DNA from: Chloroflexota bacterium
Lineage (GTDB): Bacteria > Chloroflexota > Dehalococcoidia > GIF9 > UBA5629
Length of the DNA stretch: 39,026 nt
Assembly: GCA_016865895.1 (NCBI GenBank)
Contig: VGNY01000007.1
Span: 1-39,026 of the forward strand
Reading direction: 5' to 3'
A program made the translations under genes and the position numbers. The notes under the pieces are model-generated. The model made no database searches, had not been told where the DNA came from, and saw only the letters and a program-made list of their open reading frames with translations. Shown here piece by piece: positions 17,270 through 25,251 of this stretch (its first letter is position 1; every line of letters starts with the position of its first letter).

Positions 17270-18055
17270 ATGAACTTTGAAAACATTATTTACAGTAAGG
17301 AGAACGGGATAGCCAGAATCACCGTAAATAGGCCTGATAAGCGAAACGCTCTAAATCAGGGGGTAAGGCTGGAACTACGACAAGTGCTTAAGGATATCGA
17401 AGATGACGAAAGCGTTAAGGTGGCTATTATCACCGGTGCCGGAGATAAGGCATTTATAGGTGGTGCCGACATAACAGAGCTCAAGGAAATGAGTCCTATA
17501 ACTTGTGAGGCACGGGCATCCACTTTAGGCCAGCAGCTTTATACAGATATAGAAAATCTTAGAGTTCCTGTTATAGCTATGATAAATGGGTTTTGCCTTG
17601 GTGGTGGCTGTGAAATAGCTATGTGCTGTGATATAAGGATTGCTTCAGAAAATGCTAATCTGGGGCAGCCAGAGATTAATATCGGTCTTTTCCCCGGTGG
17701 TGGTGGCACGCAAAGGTTACCTCGGCTCGTTGGCTGGGGAAGAGCTAAAGAATTGCTATATACGGGTAGAATAATAGATGCTGCTGAAGCGGAGAGAATC
17801 GGTTTGGTAGATAAAGTGGTTCCGCAGGATAAATTGGAGTTGACTGTTACTGAACTAGCAAAAACTATAGCCAGCAAAAGCCCGGTGATTATCAGGCTGC
17901 TTAAGAAGGTAATTAACAAGGGAATGTATTCCAGTCTACCCGATGGTTTGGCTTATGAGAAAAGCACCTTCGGTCTTTGCTTTGCTACCGAGGACCACAA
18001 TGAGGGCATAGCAGCTTTCCTCGAGAAGCGACAGCCGGAGTTTAAAGGTAAATAG
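17270..18055 (+). CDS. Enoyl-CoA hydratase/isomerase (crotonase)
   Basis: GGGCEIAMCCDIRIA, GQPEINIGLFPGGGGTQRL (both catalytic Glu positions present); ATG 17270 after AGGTGGAGG. Confidence 0.93.
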   Translation: MNFENIIYSKENGIARITVNRPDKRNALNQGVRLELRQVLKDIEDDESVKVAIITGAGDKAFIGGADITELKEMSPITCEARASTLGQQLYTDIENLRVPVIAMINGFCLGGGCEIAMCCDIRIASENANLGQPEINIGLFPGGGGTQRLPRLVGWGRAKELLYTGRIIDAAEAERIGLVDKVVPQDKLELTVTELAKTIASKSPVIIRLLKKVINKGMYSSLPDGLAYEKSTFGLCFATEDHNEGIAAFLEKRQPEFKGK

Positions 18056-18074
18056 AAGGTTTGGAGGCGAGAAA

Positions 18075-18938
18075 ATGGAGATCAGAAAGATTTGCGTCTT
18101 AGGTGCTGGGGTTATGGGACATGGAATTGCCCAGGTTTGTGCTCAGGCAGGATATCAGGTTAATCTGCAGGATATTAAAGACGAGCTTGTGCAGGCTGGT
18201 ATTAACAAGATTCGAAAATTCCTTGCTGGTGGTGTTGAGCGCAAGAAGATGACACCAGATGAAGCGGATACTATTTTGAATCGGATAGAGGGCATGATTG
18301 ATTTGAAAGAGGCAGTCAAAGATGTTGACTTAATCATCGAGGCTATAGTTGAAGATATAAACATAAAAAAGGATGTCTTTAAGGAGCTAGACCAAATATG
18401 CTCTGCGGATACTATATTTGCCTCCAATACTTCAGCTCAGAGCATCACCGAGATGACGATGGCAACCAAGCGGCCTGGCAAATTCATTGGTATGCACTGG
18501 TTCAATCCGCCTCAGCTTATGCGGGGGATAGAAATCATTGTTCATGATAAGACCTCCAACGACACTCTGAATACCATGGTGGATTTATGCAAGAAGCTGG
18601 GTAAAGAGACGGGCGTATGCAAAGACTCACCAGGGTTTATTGTCAACAGGCTTATCCAAATCTGGTACAACGAAAGTCTGAATATGTTTGATGAAGGCAT
18701 AGCTGAGCCGCCAGATATAGATACTGCTTTAAAAGCGGGTTACAGTTTTAGGATGGGGCCTTTTGAGTTGCGTGATATGGTTGGCATGGATGTTGCTTTA
18801 GCTAGCACCGGGACGCATTACCGAGAGTTGATGAGAGAGCAATTCAGGCCACCAAGATGTCTGATAATGAAGGTGAAAGCTGGTGAGTTGGGGAGGAAGA
18901 CAGGTCGAGGTTTCTATGAGTATAAGTCTGAAGCTTGA
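18075..18938 (+). CDS. 3-hydroxyacyl-CoA dehydrogenase (canonical active site)
   Basis: GAGVMGHGIA, SNTSAQSITEM, GMHWFNPPQLMRGIEII, GRKTGRGFYEY. Confidence 0.93.
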   Translation: MEIRKICVLGAGVMGHGIAQVCAQAGYQVNLQDIKDELVQAGINKIRKFLAGGVERKKMTPDEADTILNRIEGMIDLKEAVKDVDLIIEAIVEDINIKKDVFKELDQICSADTIFASNTSAQSITEMTMATKRPGKFIGMHWFNPPQLMRGIEIIVHDKTSNDTLNTMVDLCKKLGKETGVCKDSPGFIVNRLIQIWYNESLNMFDEGIAEPPDIDTALKAGYSFRMGPFELRDMVGMDVALASTGTHYRELMREQFRPPRCLIMKVKAGELGRKTGRGFYEYKSEA

Positions 18939-18956
18939 ATCAGGTGATGTCAGAAA

Positions 18957-19628
18957 ATGAAAATCAATGTAATGACCGATGTCCTTGAAGCCAATGACCG
19001 CATAGCTGCAGCCAATAGCGAGGTCTTTAAGAAGCACCGGAACCTGGTGCTTAACCTGATGAGTTCGCCAGGAGCCGGGAAGACGACCTTGCTGGAGAAA
19101 ACTGCTGAGGCGCTCAAGGGTAAGCTTCGCCTCGGTGTGATTGCCGGGGATATTGAGACTACTCGTGATGCGGAACGGCTGCAGAAATATCGGCTTCCTG
19201 TTGTGCAGCTTACTACTGGTTCTGCTTGTCATCTCGATGCAAATATGGTCGCCTCCGCGTTACCTCACATTGACCTGAGCAAGTTGGATATTCTTATTAT
19301 CGAGAACGTGGGGAATCTCGTCTGCCCCGCAGAATTCAAGCTGGGCGAAGATTTCAAAATCATGATGCTCAGTGTCACCGAAGGAGATGAGAAGCCGCTC
19401 AAGTATCCGCTGATGTTTCGTGAATCAGCACTGCTGCTAATCAACAAAATCGATTTGCTGAAGTATACCAATTTCAATTTAGAGGAGGTGAAGGCGAACG
19501 CACGCAAGGTTCATCCAGCCTTGGAGATTATAGATATTTCCTGCACCGCAGGCCGGGGAATTTCAGAATGGATAGAGTGGATTAGTCAGCGCTATCATAA
19601 AAAATTTGGGATTAAAACACGTGCATGA
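18957..19628 (+). CDS. hypB: Hydrogenase nickel-incorporation GTPase HypB (no His-rich N-terminus)
   Basis: SPGAGKTTLLEKT, GDIETTRDAERL, GSACHLDA, ENVGNLVCPAEFKLGE, NKIDLL. Confidence 0.95.
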   Translation: MKINVMTDVLEANDRIAAANSEVFKKHRNLVLNLMSSPGAGKTTLLEKTAEALKGKLRLGVIAGDIETTRDAERLQKYRLPVVQLTTGSACHLDANMVASALPHIDLSKLDILIIENVGNLVCPAEFKLGEDFKIMMLSVTEGDEKPLKYPLMFRESALLLINKIDLLKYTNFNLEEVKANARKVHPALEIIDISCTAGRGISEWIEWISQRYHKKFGIKTRA

Positions 19629-19962
19629 GATGGCAATTGCCCGAAATATAGTAAATATTGCCATTACTGCAGCTGAGAAAGAAGGTGCCAAGAAGATTAC
19701 CAGAGTTAATGTAGTAGCGGGGGAACTGAGGGGAATTATCCCTGCACAACTGATTTTTAGCTTTGGACTGATGGCGGAGAATACTATTGCTAGCGGAGCT
19801 TATCTTGATTTAGAAATAACGCCGCTAATAGGAAAGTGCAAGCAGTGCGGTGAGGTGTTTGTGGTGAAAGATTATTGTTATGTCTGTCCCAAGTGTCGGG
19901 GTGAAGATATACAAACTGTCAGCGGTATAGAGCTTCGAGTAAAAGATATCGAGGTTGAATGA
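19621..19962 (+). CDS. hypA: Hydrogenase nickel-incorporation protein HypA
   Basis: GTG start at 19621 gives (M)HEMAIARNIV with the conserved N-terminal MHE; Zn motif CKQCGEVF...CPKC; overlaps the hypB 3' end. Confidence 0.93.
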   Translation: MHEMAIARNIVNIAITAAEKEGAKKITRVNVVAGELRGIIPAQLIFSFGLMAENTIASGAYLDLEITPLIGKCKQCGEVFVVKDYCYVCPKCRGEDIQTVSGIELRVKDIEVE

Positions 19963-19984
19963 TAAAGCGAAAGGAGATTATCTT

Positions 19985-21085
19985 ATGGCTGGGACAGTCT
20001 ATGAAAAACTGGCTGATGCTCTGAGTATAAGAGGTGGGGCAGTGCCCGCTGTAAAGTGCAAGGAGTTCTTTGCCTTGCTGGAGGAGCTTTTTACTCCAAA
20101 AGAGGCGGAGCTGGCGACTAAAATGCCTGTCAGTCCGTTTCCTGCGGTGACCTTTGCCAAAGAGGTCATTGGTGGAGACCCTGATGAAGTGAGGAGACTT
20201 CTGGAGATTATGGCCGACAGGGGGACGGTTTTCACCATCGACCGCGATGGTACGAGGTTTTATACGCTTATGCCGTTGGTTCCAGGTATTTTTGAAATGC
20301 AGTTTATGGGTGGGGAGGTGAGTAATCGCACCAAAAAACTGGCCAAGCTTTTCGATGATTATTTTGTTTTGATTGGACAGGCAACGGTACGTCAGCCGGC
20401 TGCTTCTGAAGGTGGCACTGTTGTTCCATTTGCCAGAGTCATCCCGGTGGAGGCGGATATACCGACTGATGTTACCATCCATCCCTACGACAAGGTCTCC
20501 GAATATATTGCCAAGTCAGACTATATAGCGATTGGCACCTGCTACTGTCGCCATCACGGCGAATTGATTGGAAATCCCTGTAGCAAGCCAAAGGATGTGT
20601 GTATGGCTTTTGGACCTCAAGCTAAATATGTTGCTGAACGTGGCTTTGCCAGGCTGGTGTCAAGGGAAGAGGCGATTGAAGTCCTCAACCGTTCTGAAGA
20701 AGCTGGGCTTATACATTGCTCCAGCAATACTGGCAAATACATCAATTTTATGTGTAATTGTTGTGATTGCCATTGCGGTATTATCCAGAGCATGAAGAGG
20801 GGCGTCATTCCCATGGGTGCGGTCTCAAGTTTTATTGTGGCCGTTGATGAAGATGCATGTAATGGGTGTGGCACCTGTATAGATAGGTGCCAGATGGATG
20901 CGCTTACTCTGGATGGCACCATGCTGGTTCGAGATGGTAGGCGCTGTATTGGATGTGGGCTCTGCATCTCGGCATGCCCCACGGAGGCATTGAAGGTGGA
21001 ACTAAGGAAGGATGCACCGGTACCGCCTCGTGACCAGCGGGAACTGAATGCAGCCATGATATCTTCTCTACCGCAGAATAAGTGA
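19985..21085 (+). CDS. Cys-rich 4Fe-4S dicluster protein
   Basis: GTCYCRHHG...NPCSKPKDVC, FMCNCCDCHCG, CNGCGTCIDRCQMDA, CIGCGLCISACPTEA; ATG 19985 after AAAGGAG. Confidence 0.85.
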   Translation: MAGTVYEKLADALSIRGGAVPAVKCKEFFALLEELFTPKEAELATKMPVSPFPAVTFAKEVIGGDPDEVRRLLEIMADRGTVFTIDRDGTRFYTLMPLVPGIFEMQFMGGEVSNRTKKLAKLFDDYFVLIGQATVRQPAASEGGTVVPFARVIPVEADIPTDVTIHPYDKVSEYIAKSDYIAIGTCYCRHHGELIGNPCSKPKDVCMAFGPQAKYVAERGFARLVSREEAIEVLNRSEEAGLIHCSSNTGKYINFMCNCCDCHCGIIQSMKRGVIPMGAVSSFIVAVDEDACNGCGTCIDRCQMDALTLDGTMLVRDGRRCIGCGLCISACPTEALKVELRKDAPVPPRDQRELNAAMISSLPQNK

Positions 21086-21143
21086 TTTAGAATAACGGGA
21101 AAGGGTATCCCGTTTATATCCAAAATCAGAGTAGCGAACAGCA

Positions 21144-22799
21144 ATGCCAAGCAAGAACAAGCGTGAGTGGCAGGAAACTACGTTAGCTTCAACTTTGAGG
21201 CGATTTCCTGAGAGACAAGAGAATTTTGAAACTACTTCAGGGATTACGATTGATACAGTTTACACCCCTGACGACCTTGGAGAATTTGATTATGGTGCAT
21301 CCATAGGTTATCCTGGCGAATATCCGTTTACCCGAGGCATCCAGCCGACGATGTATCGTGGCCGAATATGGACAATGCGCCAGTATGCCGGCTATGGCAC
21401 TGCTGAGGAGTCCAATCGCAGATATCGATATCTGTTGGAACAGGGCCAGACCGGCTTAAGTATTGCTTTTGATTTACCAACTCAGATAGGTTATGACTCC
21501 GACCATCCGTTAGCTAGGGGGGAAGTTGGTCGACTTGGTGTAGCCATAGATACCCTTGAGGATATGGAAATCCTGTTTAAGGGCATATCTCTGGATAAAA
21601 TAAGCACCTCGATGACCATTAATGCCACTGCCCCCGTTCTTCTTGCTATGTATATAGCTGTAGCTAAAAAACAAGGTGTTGACCTTGATAGGCTCGATGG
21701 GACAACGCAAAATGATGTTCTGAAAGAGTACATTGCTCGGGGAACATATATTTTTCCACCTCGTCCTTCGATGCGGCTGACCGCGGATATTTTCGCCTAT
21801 TGTAGCCGATATCTTCCTCGTTGGAATACCATTAGTATAGGCGGCTATCACATTAGAGAGGCTGGCGCCGATGCCGTTCAAGAGATTGCCTTTGCATTAG
21901 CTAACGGCATTGCCTATGTTGAAGCGGCTATCAATGCTGGGCTGGATGTAGATGATTTTGCTGGTAGAATCTCCTGGATATTTCAAACTAATAACAATTT
22001 CTTCGAGGAGATTGCCAAACTGCGGGCAATTCGCAGAATGTGGGCTAAGATAATGAAGGAGAGATTTAAAGCCAAAGACCAGCGTAGCTGGATGTTGCGT
22101 ACCCATATTCAGACTGGAGGGTCAACATTAACAGCCCAGCAGCCTATGAACAATATTGTCAGGGCTACTTATCAGGCGCTGGCTGCAGTGCTCGGCGGGA
22201 TACAATCTATGGCGGTCTCCTGTTTTGATGAAGCTGTCTGTCTGCCTACAGAGGAGTCAGTGCAACTGGCTTTGCGTATCCAGCAGATTTTAGCCTTTGA
22301 AAGTGGTGTTGCTGACGTTGTTGACCCCATTGGCGGCTCCTATTTTGTCGAAAGTCTTACCGATGCCCTGGAAAGGGAAGCCAACAAGTATATTGCCAAA
22401 ATCGATAGTTTTGGTGGTGCTGTAGCCGCCATTGAGCAGGGATTCCAGCAAAGAGAGATTCAGGCGAGTTCTTATCGTTATCAGAAGGAAGTTGAGGAAG
22501 CCAAGAGGACTGTAGTCGGTGTTAACAGGTTTGTCTCTGCATATCCTAAAGTGGAGAAGGTACTTCGAGTTGATGCCGAACAGGAGAGAAAGCAGGTTGA
22601 GCGGCTGACTCATATTAAGAAGAATAGGAATAATTCGAAGGTGAATCAGAAGCTCAAGAAACTAGAGGAAGTGGCCCGCAGCAAAGATAATACTATACCG
22701 GCTTTCATCGAATGTGTGGAGGCTTATGCCACTTTGGGCGAGATGTGTGACGTGCTTCGCCGAGTTTTTGGCAGTCAGAAGGAGTACCTGGTATTCTAA
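21144..22799 (+). CDS. B12-dependent acyl-CoA mutase (methylmalonyl-CoA mutase family) large subunit, no B12-binding domain
   Basis: [54 protein letters not shown]; ends after ~550 aa without the DxHxxG B12 domain. Confidence 0.93.
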   Translation: MPSKNKREWQETTLASTLRRFPERQENFETTSGITIDTVYTPDDLGEFDYGASIGYPGEYPFTRGIQPTMYRGRIWTMRQYAGYGTAEESNRRYRYLLEQGQTGLSIAFDLPTQIGYDSDHPLARGEVGRLGVAIDTLEDMEILFKGISLDKISTSMTINATAPVLLAMYIAVAKKQGVDLDRLDGTTQNDVLKEYIARGTYIFPPRPSMRLTADIFAYCSRYLPRWNTISIGGYHIREAGADAVQEIAFALANGIAYVEAAINAGLDVDDFAGRISWIFQTNNNFFEEIAKLRAIRRMWAKIMKERFKAKDQRSWMLRTHIQTGGSTLTAQQPMNNIVRATYQALAAVLGGIQSMAVSCFDEAVCLPTEESVQLALRIQQILAFESGVADVVDPIGGSYFVESLTDALEREANKYIAKIDSFGGAVAAIEQGFQQREIQASSYRYQKEVEEAKRTVVGVNRFVSAYPKVEKVLRVDAEQERKQVERLTHIKKNRNNSKVNQKLKKLEEVARSKDNTIPAFIECVEAYATLGEMCDVLRRVFGSQKEYLVF

Positions 22800-22833
22800 C
22801 GCTAACGTTAGTTTAGAAAGTAGGAGCCAAAAC

Positions 22834-23364
22834 ATGAGGTCAATAAGTAGCATCAAAAAAGAGGAAATAAGGGATTTACTGGGTAAGGGATGGCTGACGC
22901 ATGATGGGATGTGGTTCTACAGTGTTTGCCAAGGGCTTGGCATTGAGAGAGCCAATACATTGAATAAGGTTGCCATAAAATCCATGTCTGTGATTGAGGC
23001 GCAAAGGCTTGCTGATGTTCTAGGTGTAGGAGGAAAACGGTTGGCAACCTTTGAGGAAATCAAGAACTTTCTACTCGAGGGCATGGAGCTGATTTTGCCA
23101 TACTCGGTTTTCAGTAAATTCCATGTGAGTATTCTCTCGAAGAATGTTTTGCATTGGGAATGGGCGAATGGCGAGTGTTTCGCTTACAAAGGTATGAAGC
23201 GAATGGGACTTATAGACGGATATGAATGTGGTGTAGTCTATAGAATTGAATGCTGGTTTCAGAATTTAGGACTTAAATTCAATAGTATTCCAGAACACGG
23301 GAAATGCTTGATGTATGAAAAAGGCTACTGCTCCGGAGATTTTGAATTCTTCTTCGACGATTGA
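22834..23364 (+). CDS. Hypothetical protein resembling DUF6125-type proteins (family recalled from memory)
   Basis: ATG 22834, downstream of the mutase; GLGIERANTLNKVAIKSMSVIEAQRL and Cys-containing C-terminus. Confidence 0.6.
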   Translation: MRSISSIKKEEIRDLLGKGWLTHDGMWFYSVCQGLGIERANTLNKVAIKSMSVIEAQRLADVLGVGGKRLATFEEIKNFLLEGMELILPYSVFSKFHVSILSKNVLHWEWANGECFAYKGMKRMGLIDGYECGVVYRIECWFQNLGLKFNSIPEHGKCLMYEKGYCSGDFEFFFDD

Positions 23365-23375
23365 TTGTCCTTAAC

Positions 23376-23828
23376 TCAATTTTTATTCCTTCTCCTCACG
23401 AGGTGTGTTGTCTCAGTTTCGGCGACAGTATCGCCTTTCTGGTTTTTGCAGATGCTGCGGTGGACTATGATTCCCCTTTCTGGGTTTTTGGTCTCCCTCT
23501 TTTCAATTACTTCGCCGTGAACCCTGATGGTATCACCAGGGCGTAGTGGGCTTGTTATTTTTACCTTGTCTATGCCGATGAGGGCGACCATCGTTTCCTC
23601 ATCCCAGAATCCAGATTGTTCCTCAAGTCCTCCCATAATAAGTAGAGTTAGCCTCCCCGGGGCAATCCTTGTTCCGAATGGAGTCTTTTTAGCCTCCTCT
23701 TCGTCCCAGAATATGGGCAAGGTAAAGCCAGCGAGCCCGACTATTATGTTTATCATCCCTCCACTTATAGTCCTGCCCGGTGTTACGAATTTTTCTCCTA
23801 CCTGGTAGTCTTCCCAGTATTTAGCCAT
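23376..23828 (-). CDS. MaoC/hotdog-fold dehydratase-like protein with altered hydratase motif
   Basis: YWEDYQVGEKFVTPGRTIS...GFTLPIFWDEEEAKKTPFGTRIAPGRLTL aligns with the MaoC GDxNPxHxD region. Confidence 0.82.
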   Translation of the reverse strand: MAKYWEDYQVGEKFVTPGRTISGGMINIIVGLAGFTLPIFWDEEEAKKTPFGTRIAPGRLTLLIMGGLEEQSGFWDEETMVALIGIDKVKITSPLRPGDTIRVHGEVIEKRETKNPERGIIVHRSICKNQKGDTVAETETTHLVRRRNKN

Positions 23829-23883
23829 GTTTCACCTCCTCGAGATTGTTTATTAACCTGTCACTCTGAGTCCTTCGCATTCT

Positions 23884-23986
23884 GTCATTCTGAGCCTGAA
23901 CGAAGTGAAGGGGAAGAATCTTGCTTGGCTCAGGACAGGCTCTGCGAAGAGTCTTGAAATTCTTCGCCCATAGGGCTCAGAATGAC
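23884..23986. repeat. Inverted-repeat intergenic element of TCATTCTGAGC...GAAGAATC type (REP/MITE-like)
   Basis: GTCATTCTGAGCC (23884-23896) and GGCTCAGAATGAC (23974-23986) form perfect 13-bp arms; internal GAACGAAGTGAAGGGGAAGAATCTTG. Confidence 0.7.
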
Positions 23987-24054
23987 GGATAGGTTGCTGG
24001 GTGGTTTCACCTTCTTGACAGAAGTCTTATGCTTCCTCAAAGTTCACATTAGCT

Positions 24055-25239
24055 CTAGCCCAGGTCTTTGCCCAGAATGGCTACGGCGCTTACCTGTGGT
24101 GGACCACCAAAGGTGTGTGAGAGACCAAGCTTCACATCTTTTAGCTGGCGCTCAGGCGTTTGAGCCTTACCTTGTATTTGTTTATAGACTTCGTAGGTCA
24201 TCCTCAGACCGCTGGCTGCCACCGGATGCCCGAAGCATTTTAAGCCGCCATCGGTGTTTACGGGAAGGCCTCCAGAAAGTTCAAAGAAGCCAGCATCAAT
24301 GTCCTCTTTAGCTTTACCTTGAGCACTGAAGCCGAAGTTCTCATAGATGATAAGCTCGGTGATGGTGAAGCAGTCATGAACTTCAGCGATGTCAAGCTCG
24401 TCCCGAGGGTTCTTTATCCCAGCTTGCTCGTAGGCTTGACGTGAAGAGTTGCGTAAAGAGTCCCAGGTGAGCCAGTCAAATTGGGGGCGAGTATGGGGTA
24501 GCAGGGGGTCGAATGATTGTCCTAATCCTTTGATATAAACTGGGTCAGCCCTGAATTTCTTAGCTTGCTTGGCTGGAACCAGGATAGCTGCCGCTGCGCC
24601 ATCACTGTTGCCGCAGCAGTCGAAAAGCCCTAATGGCCAGGCGATGATGGGGGCATTGAGCACCTGTTCCAAGGTTATCTTGTTGCGAAAGTGTGCCTTG
24701 GGGGACATGCTGCCATTGTAGTGGTTCTTAACGGCGATTTTGCCGATAGCTGCCTTGCCTTCTTCAGGACTCAGTCCGTAGGTATAGAAGTATCTGGTGG
24801 CGATGAGAGAGAATGTGCCTGGGGAAGTACGCCGTGCTTCCAATACCGGTCCCATGCCCCGCCCAGTGCCAAGGCCGGGAAAACCGGTGTCCTTCAGTTT
24901 TTCTACACCAAGGGCCAGCACAATGTCATACATTCCAGAGGCAATGCCGAAGCAGGCGTTCCTTAAGGTTTCATGGCCGGTAGCACACCAGTTTTCTACT
25001 CGAGTCATGGGGATGCGCAGTTTCAGCGGGTTGGCTGCATGCGTAGCTCCTATGCCAATCATTGGGGCAGTTACCGTACCGAACCAGCAAGCCTGAATAT
25101 CTTTGGGGGTGATGCCGGCGTCTTCATAAGCTTCGTAAGCGGCTTCTATTGCCAGGTCTTCAAGTCCTGAATCCCAGCGTTCCCCAAACTTGGTACAACC
25201 CATACCTATTATGGCAACTTTGTCTCTTATACTTTCCAT
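24055..25239 (-). CDS. Thiolase family protein (SCP-x/lipid-transfer type), catalytic Cys retained
   Basis: RVENWCATGHETL, NTDGGLKCFGHPVAASGLRM, LSHTFGGPPQV. Confidence 0.9.
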   Translation of the reverse strand: MESIRDKVAIIGMGCTKFGERWDSGLEDLAIEAAYEAYEDAGITPKDIQACWFGTVTAPMIGIGATHAANPLKLRIPMTRVENWCATGHETLRNACFGIASGMYDIVLALGVEKLKDTGFPGLGTGRGMGPVLEARRTSPGTFSLIATRYFYTYGLSPEEGKAAIGKIAVKNHYNGSMSPKAHFRNKITLEQVLNAPIIAWPLGLFDCCGNSDGAAAAILVPAKQAKKFRADPVYIKGLGQSFDPLLPHTRPQFDWLTWDSLRNSSRQAYEQAGIKNPRDELDIAEVHDCFTITELIIYENFGFSAQGKAKEDIDAGFFELSGGLPVNTDGGLKCFGHPVAASGLRMTYEVYKQIQGKAQTPERQLKDVKLGLSHTFGGPPQVSAVAILGKDLG

Positions 25240-25251
25240 CTGTCCCCCTCC

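Noticed and set aside
18957-19628. HypB-like gene as a MeaB/ArgK chaperone for the nearby mutase
   Set aside because: GDIETTRDAERL, GSACHLDA and ENVGNLVCPAEFKLGE motifs and the adjacent hypA identify it as HypB.
23857-23995. CRISPR-like or tandem repeat array
   Set aside because: Only one inverted element with a partial neighbour; no regularly spaced direct repeats and no cas genes.
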